Part shown: in pieces, positions 10,676 through 22,439 of the stretch
How positions within the stretch are numbered: position 1 is the first letter of the stretch
Layout: every line of letters starts with the position of its first letter
The notes under the pieces: generated by a model
The model's input: the letters and a program-made list of their open reading frames with translations, nothing else
Told to the model about the DNA's origin: nothing
The model's database searches: none
Translations under genes and position numbers: made by a program
Origin: Pictodentalium vernedei
Taxonomy: Eukaryota > Mollusca > Scaphopoda > Dentaliida > Dentaliidae
Length of the DNA stretch: 64,000 nucleotides
Assembly (NCBI GenBank): GCA_031216915.1
Contig: CM062294.1
Span: 388,669,217-388,733,216 of the forward strand
Direction: 5' to 3'

Positions 10676-12041
10676 ATGTGTACCCATACGCGCAACTAGT
10701 AGAAAGCTGTATGACGGAGGGCCACCACGGATGCCGACATTATGTACACCATACATGGTATGGGTACATATAGAAATGGATTGGAGGAGTGGCTAATTTG
10801 ATGGATAACGGGTTAATATCTCCGGATCAAATTATCAGATTTACATAAAAAAACTATACAGCACAGCACATCAGTAACCTGAATAAATATATAAAGTAAC
10901 ATGACAATCGGATTGATATTTTTTGAGTTATCTCATGCCAAAGGGATTGGAGGAATTTTCAATTTGAAGGATAAAGGGTTAATATCTCAAGATCAAATTA
11001 TCAGATTTACACCAAAAACTATACAGCTTGGCACATCAGTAACCTGAACACAAATATAAAGTAACTTGACAATCCAAGCAATATTTTTCAAGTTATTGAA
11101 TGCCAAAGGGATTGGAGGAATTTTCAATTTGAAGGATAAAGGGTTAATATCTCAGGATCAAAATAACAGATTTACACCAAAAACTATACAGCTCGGTACA
11201 TCAGTAACCTGAACACAAATATAAAGTAACTTGACAATCCAAGCAATATTTTTCAAGTTATCGAATGCCAAAGGGATTGGGGGAATTTTCAATTTGAAGG
11301 ATAAAGGGTTAATATCTCAGGATTAAATTATCAGATTTACACCAAAAACTATACAGCTCGGCACATCAGTAACCTGACATAAATATAAAATAACTTGACA
11401 ATCCAAGCAATACTTTTCAAGTTATCGAATGCCAAAGGGATTGGAAGAATTTTCAATTTGAAGGATAAAGGGTTAATATCTCAGGCTCAAAATAACAGAT
11501 TTACACCAAAAACTATACAGCTCGGCACATCAGTAACCTGAACACAAATATAAAGTAACTTGACAATCCAAGCAATATTTTTCAAGTTATCGAATGCCAA
11601 AGGGATTGGAGGAGTTTTCAATTTGAAGGATAAAGGGTTAATATCTCGGGATCAAATCATCAGATTTACACCAAAAACTATACAGCTCGGCAAATCAGTA
11701 ACCTGAACACAAATATAAAGTAAATAGACAATCCAAGCAATATTTTTCAAGTTATCGAATGCCAAAGGGATTGGAGGAATTTTCAATTTGAAGGATAAAG
11801 GGTTAATATCTCGGGATCAAATCATCAGATTTTCGCCAAAAACTATACAGCTTGGCACATCAGTAACCTGAAAACAAATATAAAGTAACTTGACAATCCA
11901 AGCAATATTTTTCAAATTATCGAATGACAAAGAAATGGATACAGATGCCGGACGGACAGATGGATGGACAAAGGATGGACAAACGACGGATGGCCACCCC
12001 AGATGCCGGCATTATGTGTACCATAACAGTACGGTACACAT
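10676..12041. mobile_element. Tandem-core element with a 165-bp, seven-unit array
   Basis: The ends ATGTGTACCCATAC and GTACGGTACACAT are inverted. Between them, GGGTTAATATCTC recurs at 10810, 10976, 11141, 11306, 11470, 11635 and 11800. The period is a strikingly constant 164-166 bp, and units carry GCCAAAGGGATTGG and ACTATACAGCTCGG. An eighth unit is truncated at about 11930, followed by a GGACGGACAGATGGATGGAC minisatellite. Units 2-7 are far more alike than those in neighbouring elements, so this array was homogenised recently. Confidence 0.85.
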
Positions 12042-12119
12042 AAAAACTGTTATCATCTGCTGCAAAATAAACCACAAAAAGTTGTGAAAAACAGATCTAG
12101 GAGTTCTCCAAATACTATT

Positions 12120-12312
12120 AATCTTTTACCCAACCTAAATTGCAGATGACACCTTTGCCTCAAAACAAAGGTAATGACCCTCTAATGGGAACAGGCTCAT
12201 GCCAATGAGGATCAAAGACTATTTTTATTGGACAAAAAATAAAAAAATTGAATGGCAATTTGTCGTCAATAGCGCTAATTAATTTTGACCTTTCTGTTGG
12301 GTAAAGGGTTTG
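12120..12312. mobile_element. TTAA-type MITE, diverged
   Basis: Ends CTTTTACCCAACC and GTTGGGTAAAGG are inverted. The middle has the degraded GGAACAGGCTCATGCCAATGAG palindrome typical of the family. The open frame across it on the minus strand is incidental. Confidence 0.6.
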
Positions 12313-12749
12313 ATGCAGTGGACCAGTAGAACATTTTTTTACAAATTCAGAATCTATGGATGTGATTTCATAAGTTGTACATGAACAGAAGCAATTTTTC
12401 AAGGCAAACTGTTTTTCTTAGTCCAAAATGTACACATATAATTCCTAAATGTCATATCTTCAAAGCATTTTTCTAACATAAAGGGAGTGCTCATTCTAAA
12501 ATGTTGTATCTCAAAATTCCTGTTTTGAAAAAGAGGCAATCAGCTTGTTCCTGATAGGTGGAAATGAAACAAGTGGGAAGCCTGGACAAACCATTCCCAG
12601 TTTGAATGGCACATTTCATGAATTGACAGGGATTTTACCAATTGACAAATGCCAAATAATTTCACTTTCAGTAAATTAAGTCTCTAAATGGCATAACCAT
12701 TATCTAAAAGTAATTTTTCTTGTAGAAAACACCTCTAATACACTCACTC

Positions 12750-13270
12750 TAGAAGTTTCATGAATATCTGGTTACATTTATTCAAGTTACCACATTCACA
12801 AAGTCATTATCAGACAAATACCAAATTTCAACTAGAGGATGGCCACCAAAGGGTGGCTGATTCCCCTGAAAAAAGCCTTGATAGCCATTCCAACCTTATT
12901 CGCGACACACCCTCTGGTTGTGGGCAATAATAATACCAAGTATCATTAATATCCTTGAAGGCTGTAAGAAGTTATGGAGCGGACACTAATTCCGTCTACG
13001 CCCGGATGGACAGACGGACAGATGGACAGACAGACAGACAGATGGACAGATGGACGGCATCACGGCTAGATTCCCCCGAATTTTTTTCGGGGGAATAACA
13101 AAAAGGGGCATAACTCCAACAAAAGATGAGGAAATTTGGTGAATATCAAACGTGACAGAGATCCTCTCACAATGTATGCTTATTATCATGTTTCATGAAA
13201 ATCCGATTACATTTATTCAAGTTATCGCATTCACCAACTCATTATCAGACAGGCACCAAATTTCCAACTC
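12750..13270. repeat. Repeat pair and element with GGACAGAT minisatellite
   Basis: A segment with TTACATTTATTCAAGTTA and TCATTATCAGACA occurs at about 12765-12831 and again at 13205-13266. Between them lies GGACAGATGGACAGACAGAC minisatellite (13006-13052) and a terminal hairpin ATTCCCCCGAA/TTCGGGGGAAT (13071-13097). Hairpin and minisatellite resemble the right end of the insertion at 51839-52157. The preceding stretch 12313-12750 holds no visible gene. Confidence 0.5.
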
Positions 13271-13686
13271 CTACAAAAGCCAAGAAAAAAAAATGCAGCT
13301 TGCTTAATATTTCTTAGTTTTCTAAACATAATCTAAATATGGAAAACACATTCTGAGTCTCTGACCCTTTGCTCACCACAAACCTTAGAACTTGCATTTC
13401 TCTGAAATGGTAGTCTACATATCAAACCAGGAGCTTGAATAAGCTGCATACGCCCCTCCTAAATAAAGCATATACCAACTAGATGAAGCGATTGTGCCTA
13501 CACAATACACAGAATTTTCCTTCTATTTTCAGTTTCTGCACTTTTACGTCCCAAAATTGAGATAAACGCATAAAAAACAGATTTTTTTCATTTTTGTTTG
13601 GAAATTTTCAAAGTCCCAAACAAAATATTTTCATAGTAAAATAGTAAAATAATAGTCCATAAACAAGGGACTCCATGTCAGTGTAA

Positions 13687-13842
13687 TTGTTTAATAAAAT
13701 CGCTCAACCGGTTCCAACGTTTCGGCCCATTAACTCATTAATTATTGTGAATGTGTGATATGTAAATCTCTTGTTATTTTCACCCTGATGAAGGCCATGG
13801 GGCCGAAACGTTGGAACCGGTTGAGCGATTTTATTAAACAAA
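13687..13842. repeat. Inverted repeat with Penelope-like terminal sequence
   Basis: Arms of about 42 bp (CGCTCAACCGGTTCCAACGT / ACGTTGGAACCGGTTGAGCG) flank a 70-bp spacer. Just before the right arm lies CCTGATGAAGGCC...GGCCGAAACG, a sequence type common at termini of Penelope-like retroelements. No reverse transcriptase or GIY-YIG domain is present, so this is at most a terminal remnant. Confidence 0.5.
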
Positions 13843-13844
13843 AT

Positions 13845-14330
13845 ATTTTCAGACTAAAATTTTTTTTTCTTCTTAAAATTGACCAAAATGCATAAAAAAC
13901 CAAAAAACTATTTTCCGGATTTTGGTCCAAAATTTCTAAGTCCCACCCAGACCACAAATTTTCAGTGTAAAAAAAAAAAAAAATATTTGTCTTAAAATTG
14001 ACCAAAACACATAAAAAACCAAAAAACTCATTTCTAGATTTTGGTCCAAAATTTCCAAGTCCCACCCGGACCCCAAATTTTCAGTGCAGAAAAAAAACAC
14101 TAAAAAAAAAATTTGTCTTAAAATTGACCAAAACGCATAAAAAAAACCCAAAACTCATTTCCGCATTTTGGTCCAAAATTTCCAAGTCCCACCACAACCC
14201 CAAATTTTCAGTGTAAAAAAAAATTTGTTTTGTCTTAAAATTGACCGAAACGCATAAAAAAAACAAAAAACTCATTTCCGGATTTTGGTCGAAAATTTCT
14301 AAGTCCGGACCGGGACCCCAAATTTTCAGC
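13845..14330. repeat. Tandem repeat, about 120-bp unit, four copies
   Basis: Each unit has CTTAAAATTGACCAAAACGC, AAAAAACTCATTTCCGGATT and TTTTGGTCCAAAATTTCCAA plus an A-run of varying length. The long open frames here on either strand result from stop-poor A/T-rich repetition and are not genes. Confidence 0.75.
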
Positions 14331-15322
14331 CTAAATATGAACCCAGGGACTTGGCTTGAACAAACTTGAATCTCATCCCCATAAGCATGCTGCATACCAA
14401 ATATCAAACGATTATTGTTGGTAGATCTGAAGAAGAAGATTTTTAAAGATTATACTCATACTGCACTAATTTGAACATTTGATTCCCATAGGGAACCCAA
14501 ATATGGGCCCAGGGATTTGATTTCTACAAATATGTGAATCAATGTTCCAAAGATGTTATATGTAAAATATGAAAGCTTTTGGAGCAGTGGTTTGGAAGCA
14601 AACGATTCTTTAATTTTTTCCCATTCCCCACAGTGTTAAAAATGCTGACTCAGCATTTTTTCAAAGTCCTGAAAAAGTACCTTACGACAAAACCGATGGA
14701 AATTTTTTTTTTACCATTCCTTTCTGTTGGGCCCAAGGAAGCCTCACACCAAATAAAAATTCTCAGTGCCATGCAGTTTTGGAGATATGGACGTTTTCAT
14801 TTTTTTCTATTTTTGGCTCATGAGGTTCCCATGGGGCTGCAGGAAAAACATTTTTGGCATAAATCAAGTACTTATAACCCAATAATACCTCATATTAAAT
14901 TTGGTTCAAATTGGCCTCTCGGTTCAGAAAATAGAAATTCTGGGTGGGGCAAAAATTCTTGCCCCTCTCAGAACAAAGGCAAATATTGCCCGTCAAACTT
15001 CTCTTGAACAAACTTGAATCTACACTACAAATGGAAGCTGCATACCAAATTTCAAGTCTTTGCTATGGCTGGTTCATGAGAAGATTTTTTAATATTTTGT
15101 GCATTTTGGTCCCACCCCCTCCACAATATGAGCAGAAACCCAATTTGAAGAAACACCCAAATACCGCTATATAACCGCTACTCATGTGAATTTTCATTGA
15201 ACTGCAGCCAGTCGCTTGGGAGAAAATGACCCAAACACCACCTTCACGACGTACGATGGACGGCAGATGGCAGACAAAAAGTGATCAGAAAATCTCACCC
15301 TGACTTTCAGTCAGGTAAGCTA
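14330..15322. mobile_element. Tandem-core element, 'CACCTGAC' subfamily, left-truncated
   Basis: Two core units and a complete right arm are present, ending CTGACTTTCAGTCAGGTAAGCTA. The right arm contains AAGTACTTATAACCCAATAA and GGTGGGGCAAAAATTCTTGC. The hairpin left end is missing; the 120-bp tandem repeat abuts instead. Confidence 0.65.
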
Positions 15323-15468
15323 ATAATGTTTGGATAGCTGAACTAGGACAAGAGGAAACTTTGGATTTTATGAAAAGAATGAGAAACAATAACACTGTCA
15401 GAAAACTTTAACAGATCTGAAAAGAACTGTAATTATTTTTTTTGGATTAATATACAATGAGGTTATTA

Positions 15469-15610
15469 CTTGGTTGGTAACATATTGGCCAAGATATCAT
15501 CACATGGTAACTGCACATCAGCCTTCTACCTTCAGCTGCAGGCTGATATGAAGTTACCTCAGGCTGATATCTCAGTAATTATGAAACTATGGTAATCAAG
15601 TAATAACCTC
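15469..15610. mobile_element. MITE with GAGGTTATTACTTG ends
   Basis: GAGGTTATTACTTG at the left is inverted as CAAGTAATAACCTC at the right. The interior contains a second inverted pair around the AGCCT...CAGCTGCAGGCTGATAT centre, so the whole folds as a hairpin. No coding capacity. The flanks 15323-15468 and 15611-16300 show no recognisable gene. Confidence 0.7.
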
Positions 15611-16307
15611 TAAATGACAACAAAAACTTAATTTTGTCGATAACTGTACAATAATAAGATGTGTACTTAGATACTCTTCATGATACAAAGTTGATTATTA
15701 TCTTATCCAGGAAAATACTAATTACACCTTCATGTGAATCCATGTAATGGAGTATTTCTTTAATAACAAACCCTAATCTCTCATCTCCGCCCTTCTTCCA
15801 CTGCTGATAATGCAGAATGCAGAACTTATTTAACACATCCCCTTATGAAACTCTCAGTCGTAATATTCTCAGTACAATACTAATATACTAACACTATTTT
15901 TTTTTAATACACACACTGTAAACACCTCTAACAACATTATAAACCATGCTGTGCAAAATAAAAACAAACTTTTTTCAGGGAAATACAAGTTATACAATTT
16001 GTGGTGAGCAAAGATTGAGAACAAGTTTCCATATTTAGATTATGTTTAAAAAAAACTGTAAGAAATATTGATGAAGCTGCATTTTTAACTGTAAAGTTGG
16101 TGACCACAGAACACAAGTGCATCCACTTGCTTGTAATTCAGGTAAAAATGAGAATGAACATATCCATGGCAGGGTTCTGCCCAGAAATCTTTCTGTGACA
16201 GACAACAGGCTACTAAAAACCTCTGCTTAGAGGCTCTGTGGTGTTTAATGTGACATTGAGGAGAATTTGAAGGTGGTTAAAAGAGCTTTTTCAGCCTGAG
16301 GACGATC

Positions 16308-17814
16308 ACCTGACATGGTAGCCTAAATATAAACCCAGGGAAGTGATTTGAACAAGTTGCATCTGCCCCTCCTAAAGAAATGCTTATACCAAATATCCAA
16401 AGATTCTGACCAGTGGATCTGAAAAAAAAAAGATTTTTTACAGAATATTCCTCATATTGAACTAAGTAATAACTCAGGCTCCCTCAGGTGGCTCAAATAT
16501 GAACCCAGGGACTTGGCTTGAACAAACTTGAATCTCACCCCCCTAAGGATGTTGCATACCAAATATCAAAACTTTCTGACTGTTGTATCTGAAGAAGATT
16601 TTTAAAGAAAATTCCTCATTTTGAACTAAGTTATAATTTGGGCTCCCACAGTGAGCCCAAATATAAACCCAGGTACTTGGCTTGAACAAACTTGAATCTC
16701 ACCCCCCCCCCCCCCCCCCCACCCCACCCCTCCTAAGCATGCTTGCTGCATACCAAATATCAAAAGATTCTGATTGGTGGATCTGAAGAAGAAGATTTTT
16801 AAAGAATATTCCTCATACTACACTAATTTAAACATTTGGGTTCCCATAGAGAGCCCAAATATGGACCCAGGGATTTGATTTCAATAAACATGTGAAACAA
16901 TCTTCCCCACAGTGTTAAAAATTCTGACTCAGCATTTTTTCAAAAGTCCTGGAAAAGTACTGTATGATAAAACTGATGGCAATTTTGGGGGGACTATTCC
17001 TTTCTGCTGTTCCTCAATGAGCTTCACACAAATAAAAGTTCTCAGAGCTGTGTAGTTTTGAAGATATGGTGTTTTAATTTTTTTTTCTATCCTTAGGTCC
17101 TGCGGTTCCCATGGAGTGACGAAAAAATGTTTTTCCCATTACCCAGTGTGTTAAAAAATGCTGACTCAGCACTTTTTCAAAGTCCCCAAAAAGTACCCTA
17201 TGATAAAAACGATAGCAATTTTTTTTTGGACCATTCTAATTCTGTTGGTCCAAAGGAAGCTTCACACCACATAAGAATTCTCAGTGCTGTGTAGTTTTGG
17301 AGATATGGGCGTTTTAATTTTTTTCTATTTTTAGCTCCTGCAGTTCCCATGGGGTGACAGGAAAATTGTTTTTGCAAAAATTAAGTAGATATGACCCAAT
17401 AAGACCTCATTTCAAATTTGATTCAAATCAGCCTCTCGGTTTGGAAAATAGAAATTTGGGTCGGGGCAAAAATTCTTGCCCATCCCATAACGAAGGCAAA
17501 TATAGCTCCTCAAACTTCTCTTGGAACAAATCAGTCTACACCTCAAAAGGAAGCTGCACACCAAATATCAAGTCTCTGCTACTGCCAGTTTATGAGAAGA
17601 ACATTTTTAAAGATTTAGGCACACTTTTTGTGCGTTGCCCTACGAAGGGGCAGGGCAACTTGATTTGAACAAAATCAACATGCGATGTCATAACTAACTA
17701 TTATCTCAATTAAATCGGTTCAGTGGTTTGGAGGAGAAGACGCAAACACCATGATCATGGACGGCAGACGACGAGTGATCACTTTAGCTCCCCTGACTGA
17801 AAGTCAGGCGAGCT
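16308..17814. mobile_element. Tandem-core element, 'CACCTGAC' subfamily, copy 3
   Basis: It begins near GATCACCTGAC with a degraded left hairpin and ends GTCAGGCGAGCTA. There are four core units, one with a poly-C run (16702-16720). Part of the right arm is duplicated: AAAATGCTGACTCAGC occurs near 16915 and again at 17153. Confidence 0.65.
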
Positions 17815-18338
17815 AAAAATTCTGGACACAACCAATGACCAATCACTACTGAACTGGAACCTGCCATGGGACACTATAATGCCCCTGTCTAAGCCAAACA
17901 GGCCTTTGAAATAAAGTGAGAAGCTTTCTTCAAGTTCTCGGGAGTTCTTAACTAAAAACATTGAGAACTCCAAAGCTACTGACCTTATAAATGTAATCCT
18001 TTCTGCTCACTTCCCAACTCCCTTATTGGAATGAGCTTTGAAATGGTTTTATTGAAAGAGTTTGTGTCTGGTAAATGGTTAAACACTGAGCTCAGGACCA
18101 ATCATAAGCTATGTTTTTTGAGTACAAAAAAAAATTGAGCTGTTTTTGTACATCCAAGACCCATAACTTCGAATATAAACACAAATGTTCTGCAAATCAA
18201 ACTTGACCTTCAGGCTATGCTTATAAGTGAAGTTTGAAAATGACGCACAAAATAAAGCTAAAGTTATCGTGTAGAATGTATCCAGACATACATACTTATG
18301 GACACAAATACATTCAGACAGAGAGTCAGGGGTGACAC
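17815..18338. other. No recognisable gene or repeat family
   Basis: No splice-flanked open frame, tRNA-like fold or repeat of the families seen elsewhere was found in this stretch. Confidence 0.35.
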
Positions 18339-18562
18339 TTAACCCTTTACCCAATGCAGACGATTTCAAAATTTATTATTTTAAATATCATTTTTTAATT
18401 TTTTTCAAAAAATTTCAACAAAACCATATCATGTGACACCTCTTTGGAATGAGCTCGACGAGCTCGTTCCAAAGAGGGGTAACATGATATGATTTTATTG
18501 AAATTTTTCGAAAAATATTTTTTCAGCTGCTGAATTTGTATATTCGTTGGGTAAAGGGTTAA
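18339..18562. mobile_element. TTAA-type hairpin MITE, complete
   Basis: It starts TTAACCCTTTACCCAA and ends TTGGGTAAAGGGTTAA. The middle is a long hairpin, TCAACAAAACCATATCATGT and its complement, around the palindrome GAGCTCGACGAGCTC. TTAA at both borders fits a piggyBac-like or Kolobok-like transposase, which is not encoded here. Confidence 0.85.
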
Positions 18563-18744
18563 AGCTTCTTTTGCTTTGTATAAATGGGTCTGGGGATAAA
18601 AATGAAGATAAAATGCTCAAGCCTAAATCAATGTCCAAATTGGGAAAACTGGCGAAAAGAGTTTGAATGTGAAGAAAATTTATTTCCTTTCTGATTCTCA
18701 CTAACAAGCCTGGATATAAGCAATCTGTCATTTGCAGAATAGGG

Positions 18745-18930
18745 GTCCCCAGAGGGTGAATTTGTTGATGCTATCCCATACAGTGGGCCAATTTATCCTC
18801 TGGGTAACTCTTTCTGTTTAGGCTTGAGACCTTGTTTCAGATTGAGGTAACAGAGGGTAAATTTAGCGATGCTACCCTGCCCAGGGCAGGATCACCCAAT
18901 TCACCCTCTGGGAACCTCATTTTGCAGATG
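18745..18930. repeat. Two palindromic repeats with CCAGAGGGTGAATT arms
   Basis: Two adjacent inverted repeats are visible. The second (about 18845-18930) runs GAGGTAACAGAGGGTAAATT to AATTCACCCTCTGGGAACCTC with a CTGCCCAGGGCAG centre. The first (about 18748-18815) is diverged. Confidence 0.6.
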
Positions 18931-19022
18931 ACATTCTGCTTTTTTTCAGACTTGCTTACTTATAATATCAACCTTTTGTTCTTGAAAAGCTCTTTCTGAG
19001 AGAATTCCAAAGACGATGTCAA

Positions 19023-19221
19023 TTCTTTAACACTCTATCCATTGTTTTCACCATGCTGATATTTAAGGCAGTAATTTTTTTCCATATTGCAACTAGCAAT
19101 TTAAACAATCTCAACTTGTTTGACAGAGAGACAAGACTGAATTAGTTAAATTACTAGCTGCATTTTTGGAAAAAATTGAGACTTGAAAATTTCATATTTC
19201 AACATCAGTATGCAAAGGGTT
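19023..19221. mobile_element. TTAA-type MITE, GTTTGACAGAG subfamily
   Basis: Borders are TTTAACACTCTATCC and GCAAAGGGTTAA. Its centre contains CAACTTGTTTGACAGAGAGA, and the arms contain TTGCAACTAGCAATTTAA. Related copies lie at 20475-20673, 43750-43931 and 31505-31625. Confidence 0.65.
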
Positions 19222-19380
19222 AACAGAGATAAAAACTAGAAAAAAATAATTTCTTAACCCTTATCATGGCTAGCAAACGACACTTGTAAAAATATTTTCT
19301 GAATAAATAGTTAAAAATGTTCATTTTGCCTTGAAAATAACTTTTGATCCCTCATTGCTTCGGGCAAGATGAAGCTGTTT

Positions 19381-20222
19381 TTAACCCCCTGCAACTGCTG
19401 GCAAATTTTCCTGCCACGACAGAATTTCTATTACCACTGAAATAAGTGTAATTCTGGTACATTTAACCCTTTGAGACTTTAATTATCCTGACGTTCAAAC
19501 GTCACTGGGAATTCAATTTCTTCAACGTTTTTCAAAATGCGTCGTCAAACGTCGGAAAGTACAAATAAGCTATTTCACATTAGTGATTATCTGGCTGAGG
19601 GCTAGATTATTTTTGGTGGTCTGAATTTGTTATTCAAAACTTGTTTTATTACAAATTATTTGAGAGTGCCCACAGGGAATTTATATAAACAAAATATTAT
19701 TTGTGTTTGGCTGAATATGAAATATAAGCAAGGAGAGTTTGGGCTTTTGCTCTGGAATCCTCATTTTTTGAAAGCCCCCGATAGTGGCTTCTAGCACTCG
19801 ACCAGTTAAGAAGTCTTGACAGCAGGATTATATTAGTATTTTAAGCTGCAATAACATTTGGCTCGACAGTTGTCACTGAACACTATTTGGGAGAAAATAG
19901 GAATTGAGAATAAAACTTTAAAAAATCGAAAAATAATAACAAAACAAATGGCCACAAAGCATCAACGCGCTGTTTGATTTTGTACGTCATAAGCCGTATA
20001 AAAGTATTAACGTGCTGTTTGATTTCGTACGTCATAAAACGTACAAAAGTATCAAGGGGTTAATTAAATTTTCTCCCTGAAAATTGAATGGATTTTTTCA
20101 CCAATGATTTTTTGCGTTAAATTTAAATGTTTTTTTTTCAGGAAATCTAGTCATGGCTGCTTCACAGAAGCAATAACTAGATTTGATGAAAAATATTATA
20201 TTGAAAATACTCAGAGGGTTAA
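19381..20222. mobile_element. TTAA-type MITE interrupted by another MITE
   Basis: The outer element runs from TTAACCCCCTGCAACTGCTG to CTCAGAGGGTTAA and matches the reverse complement of the intact copy at 21832-22071. It shares TAGTCATGGCTGCT and CTAGATTTGATGAAAAATAT. It is split at an internal TTAA by the 0.6-kb element at 19463-20063. Confidence 0.8.
19463..20063. mobile_element. 0.6-kb TTAA-type MITE nested in an older MITE
   Basis: Borders are TTAACCCTTTGAGACTTTAA and AAGTATCAAGGGGTTAA. Subterminal sequence includes a near-tandem TGCTGTTTGATTTTGTACGT pair, and the core has AAATTATTTGAGAGTGCC. A second copy lies in the opposite orientation at 45693-46277. Coding capacity is absent. Confidence 0.8.
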
Positions 20223-20474
20223 TAGTTAAGGCCAAAATAAAATAGTGGAAGTTTTTCAATAACTGGTTTTGAAAATCTGCTTGTCATGCTAAGGAAATGG
20301 ATTATGATCAAGTAAAATGGGTTTTTTTCTTGAATATTGTAATTAATTAACAAAGATATTCTTTTAACCCATATCCAATTAAGTGGACTACTCTCATTGA
20401 TTGGTTGAATTCCTTGAACTGATGAAAGAATGGGTTGGCTATGCCAACAATGGCATATGACTGGAGTTTATGAT

Positions 20475-20673
20475 TTAACCATCTACACATTGTTATCAAA
20501 ATATCAAAATTTCAAGCTGCAATTTTTTTCCATAATGCAACTAGGAATTTAACCAATTCAATCTTGTTGGAGAGAGCTCAATGAGCTCTGTCAAACAATA
20601 TTTCATTGGTTTAATTCCTAGTCACAATATGTGAAAAATGTGATACTCTGGTATTAATGTTCTGAGGGATTAA
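20475..20673. mobile_element. TTAA-type MITE, GTTTGACAGAG subfamily
   Basis: TTAACCATCTACAC and TTCTGAGGGATTAA border a hairpin centred on GAGAGCTCAATGAGCTCTGT. The arms are ATGCAACTAGGAATTTAACC and its diverged complement. Confidence 0.65.
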
Positions 20674-21831
20674 GCAACATCAAGTTTGGATCACCAGGGG
20701 CTCACAGGATTATTTCTTGTGAAAGCTTCAGAAGAAATATTAACAGATAAATAAACAGGTGCTCTGCAACATATCAGATACCAGTAGTAACATTTTGCCA
20801 ATATTTCAGGGTTCCCATGGGAGCTGCACATAAATTACAATCTGGTAAAACTACAACCACAGTTCTATCTTCAATGACTATTTCATTCTTGGTATGTTCG
20901 GTTGATTACCAAGAATGTTAAACTCTTTTACAAACTTCTCAAGACTTCAGAAATAATATTGCAATCTCACATGATACCTATCAAGGTAGACAAAAACAAT
21001 ACCTTAGAGCACACAAATATGCTTAACAGCATGTTTATCATGCATTCTGTATATTAAATAAATACCTGTAAACATTAAGTACAAGTCTCATTATATCTTG
21101 TATGAACTTTAAATACTGATGCTCGTAACACAATCAGATAATTTTTATCTTCTGTTTTTACCACAGTAGTTAATTACAAGACCATAAAAAAAGCTTCATC
21201 TCTTTTTTTTCTCCTGCTTCTGACTGAAATAACCATTAATTTTATCAAACAAATAGGCCAAATCCAAGAACAAGGATTGACACCGAAGTATTTGGGTGTC
21301 ACCCGCCAGACAGCATGACTTGTTTTCTAAAATGAAGGTCTGTATGATCCACTTACAGTTTATGTCACACACCCCTCCCCAAGACATATATATGTCTTGA
21401 GTTTGATAGTCTTGTGAACCAAATAGATAATGAGCCTTAACAAATAGAATGCTAAGTTGTTTTAGGTTGACAAAATTTGTCTTTGCTTTGTTACAATTTA
21501 TGGGAAGTACCTAAAGCCAATCTCCCTTAAATTATAACAAGGCCAATCCAAAAAACTAAATAAATTCACATTAAGTCCACAAAAAATGAAGCGTCCAATA
21601 CCGCATAAAGCCCAAATGTGGGCTTCCAAAGCACACAACCACTCAATTGTTTTCATGAAGGACAGATGGATGAACTGTTGTTTCATACTGACTGCAACAG
21701 AGTTTCAAATTAGCACTGTGGTTTTGAAATGTTAAAAGTATATCGACACCACGGGTTGATTACATTTTACAGAACCATATGTGGGTATGAAAATGGCATA
21801 AAGCCATATACAATATGTCGTTTAACTCTTA
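20674..21831. other. No supported gene; faint MITE remnants
   Basis: A diverged TTACAATTTA...TTAAATTATAACA hairpin occurs around 21490-21545. A minus-strand frame at 21196-21387 is followed by a donor-like CTGTAAGTGG but has no recognisable domain. Nothing else can be supported. Confidence 0.35.
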
Positions 21832-22071
21832 GCCCGCTGGGTATTTTCTAAATATTTTTCATCAAATCTAGTCATGGCTGCTATAAAGCAGCCATGACTA
21901 GATTTGATGCAAAATTCATCAAAATATATCTCCGGGAATCAATGGTGGAAAACATCATACAATTTAGAGAGGTAAAATTTGATTAAATGTACTGAAAACT
22001 ATACTTAATTCAGTGGCAAGAGAAAGCCTGTCCTGGGCAGGAATATCTGCCAGCAGCATGCAAGGAGTTAA
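21832..22071. mobile_element. TTAA-type MITE, complete
   Basis: Ends TTAACTCTTAGCCC and GCAAGGAGTTAA are imperfectly inverted. An off-centre hairpin, CATCAAATCTAGTCATGGCT and its complement around ATAAAG, identifies the family. This copy shows what the outer element at 19381-20222 looked like before interruption. The next stretch, 22072-22500, shows no gene. Confidence 0.75.
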
Positions 22072-22439
22072 AACACTGTTTTAACAAAAAACTGACCACT
22101 TGATGACCAAAACAATAACAAAATTCTGAAAGAGGATGTCAAAGTCTCCTTAGTAATAATACTGGCATTTTTCTAGGAAGAGAGGGCACTGAATTTCGCT
22201 GCAAGGCTATATTGTTTGCTTGTAATTAAATATGAAGCACACTGGAGCACATGCTAAAATGTTCATAACTTTATAACAACACACTTTTTAACAAAACCTA
22301 AATTAGGTCTCTATGCTTGAATCAATGGACATAGAAAATATTTTTAAACCACCTTGAAACCCTTATTGTTTCATAATAAAGTATTGTGAATGCTGAATAA
22401 AATATTACAAATTTCATCCATGAAAGTTTTTTACTAGGG

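Noticed and set aside
13000-13055. GGACAGAC minisatellite as a telomere-like or regulatory array
   Set aside because: Similar short tracts sit at the right ends of several transposable elements here and are explained by them.
13742-14407. Overlapping 70-110-codon frames near 14 kb
   Set aside because: They arise from the A-rich 120-bp tandem repeat, which lacks stops in several frames.
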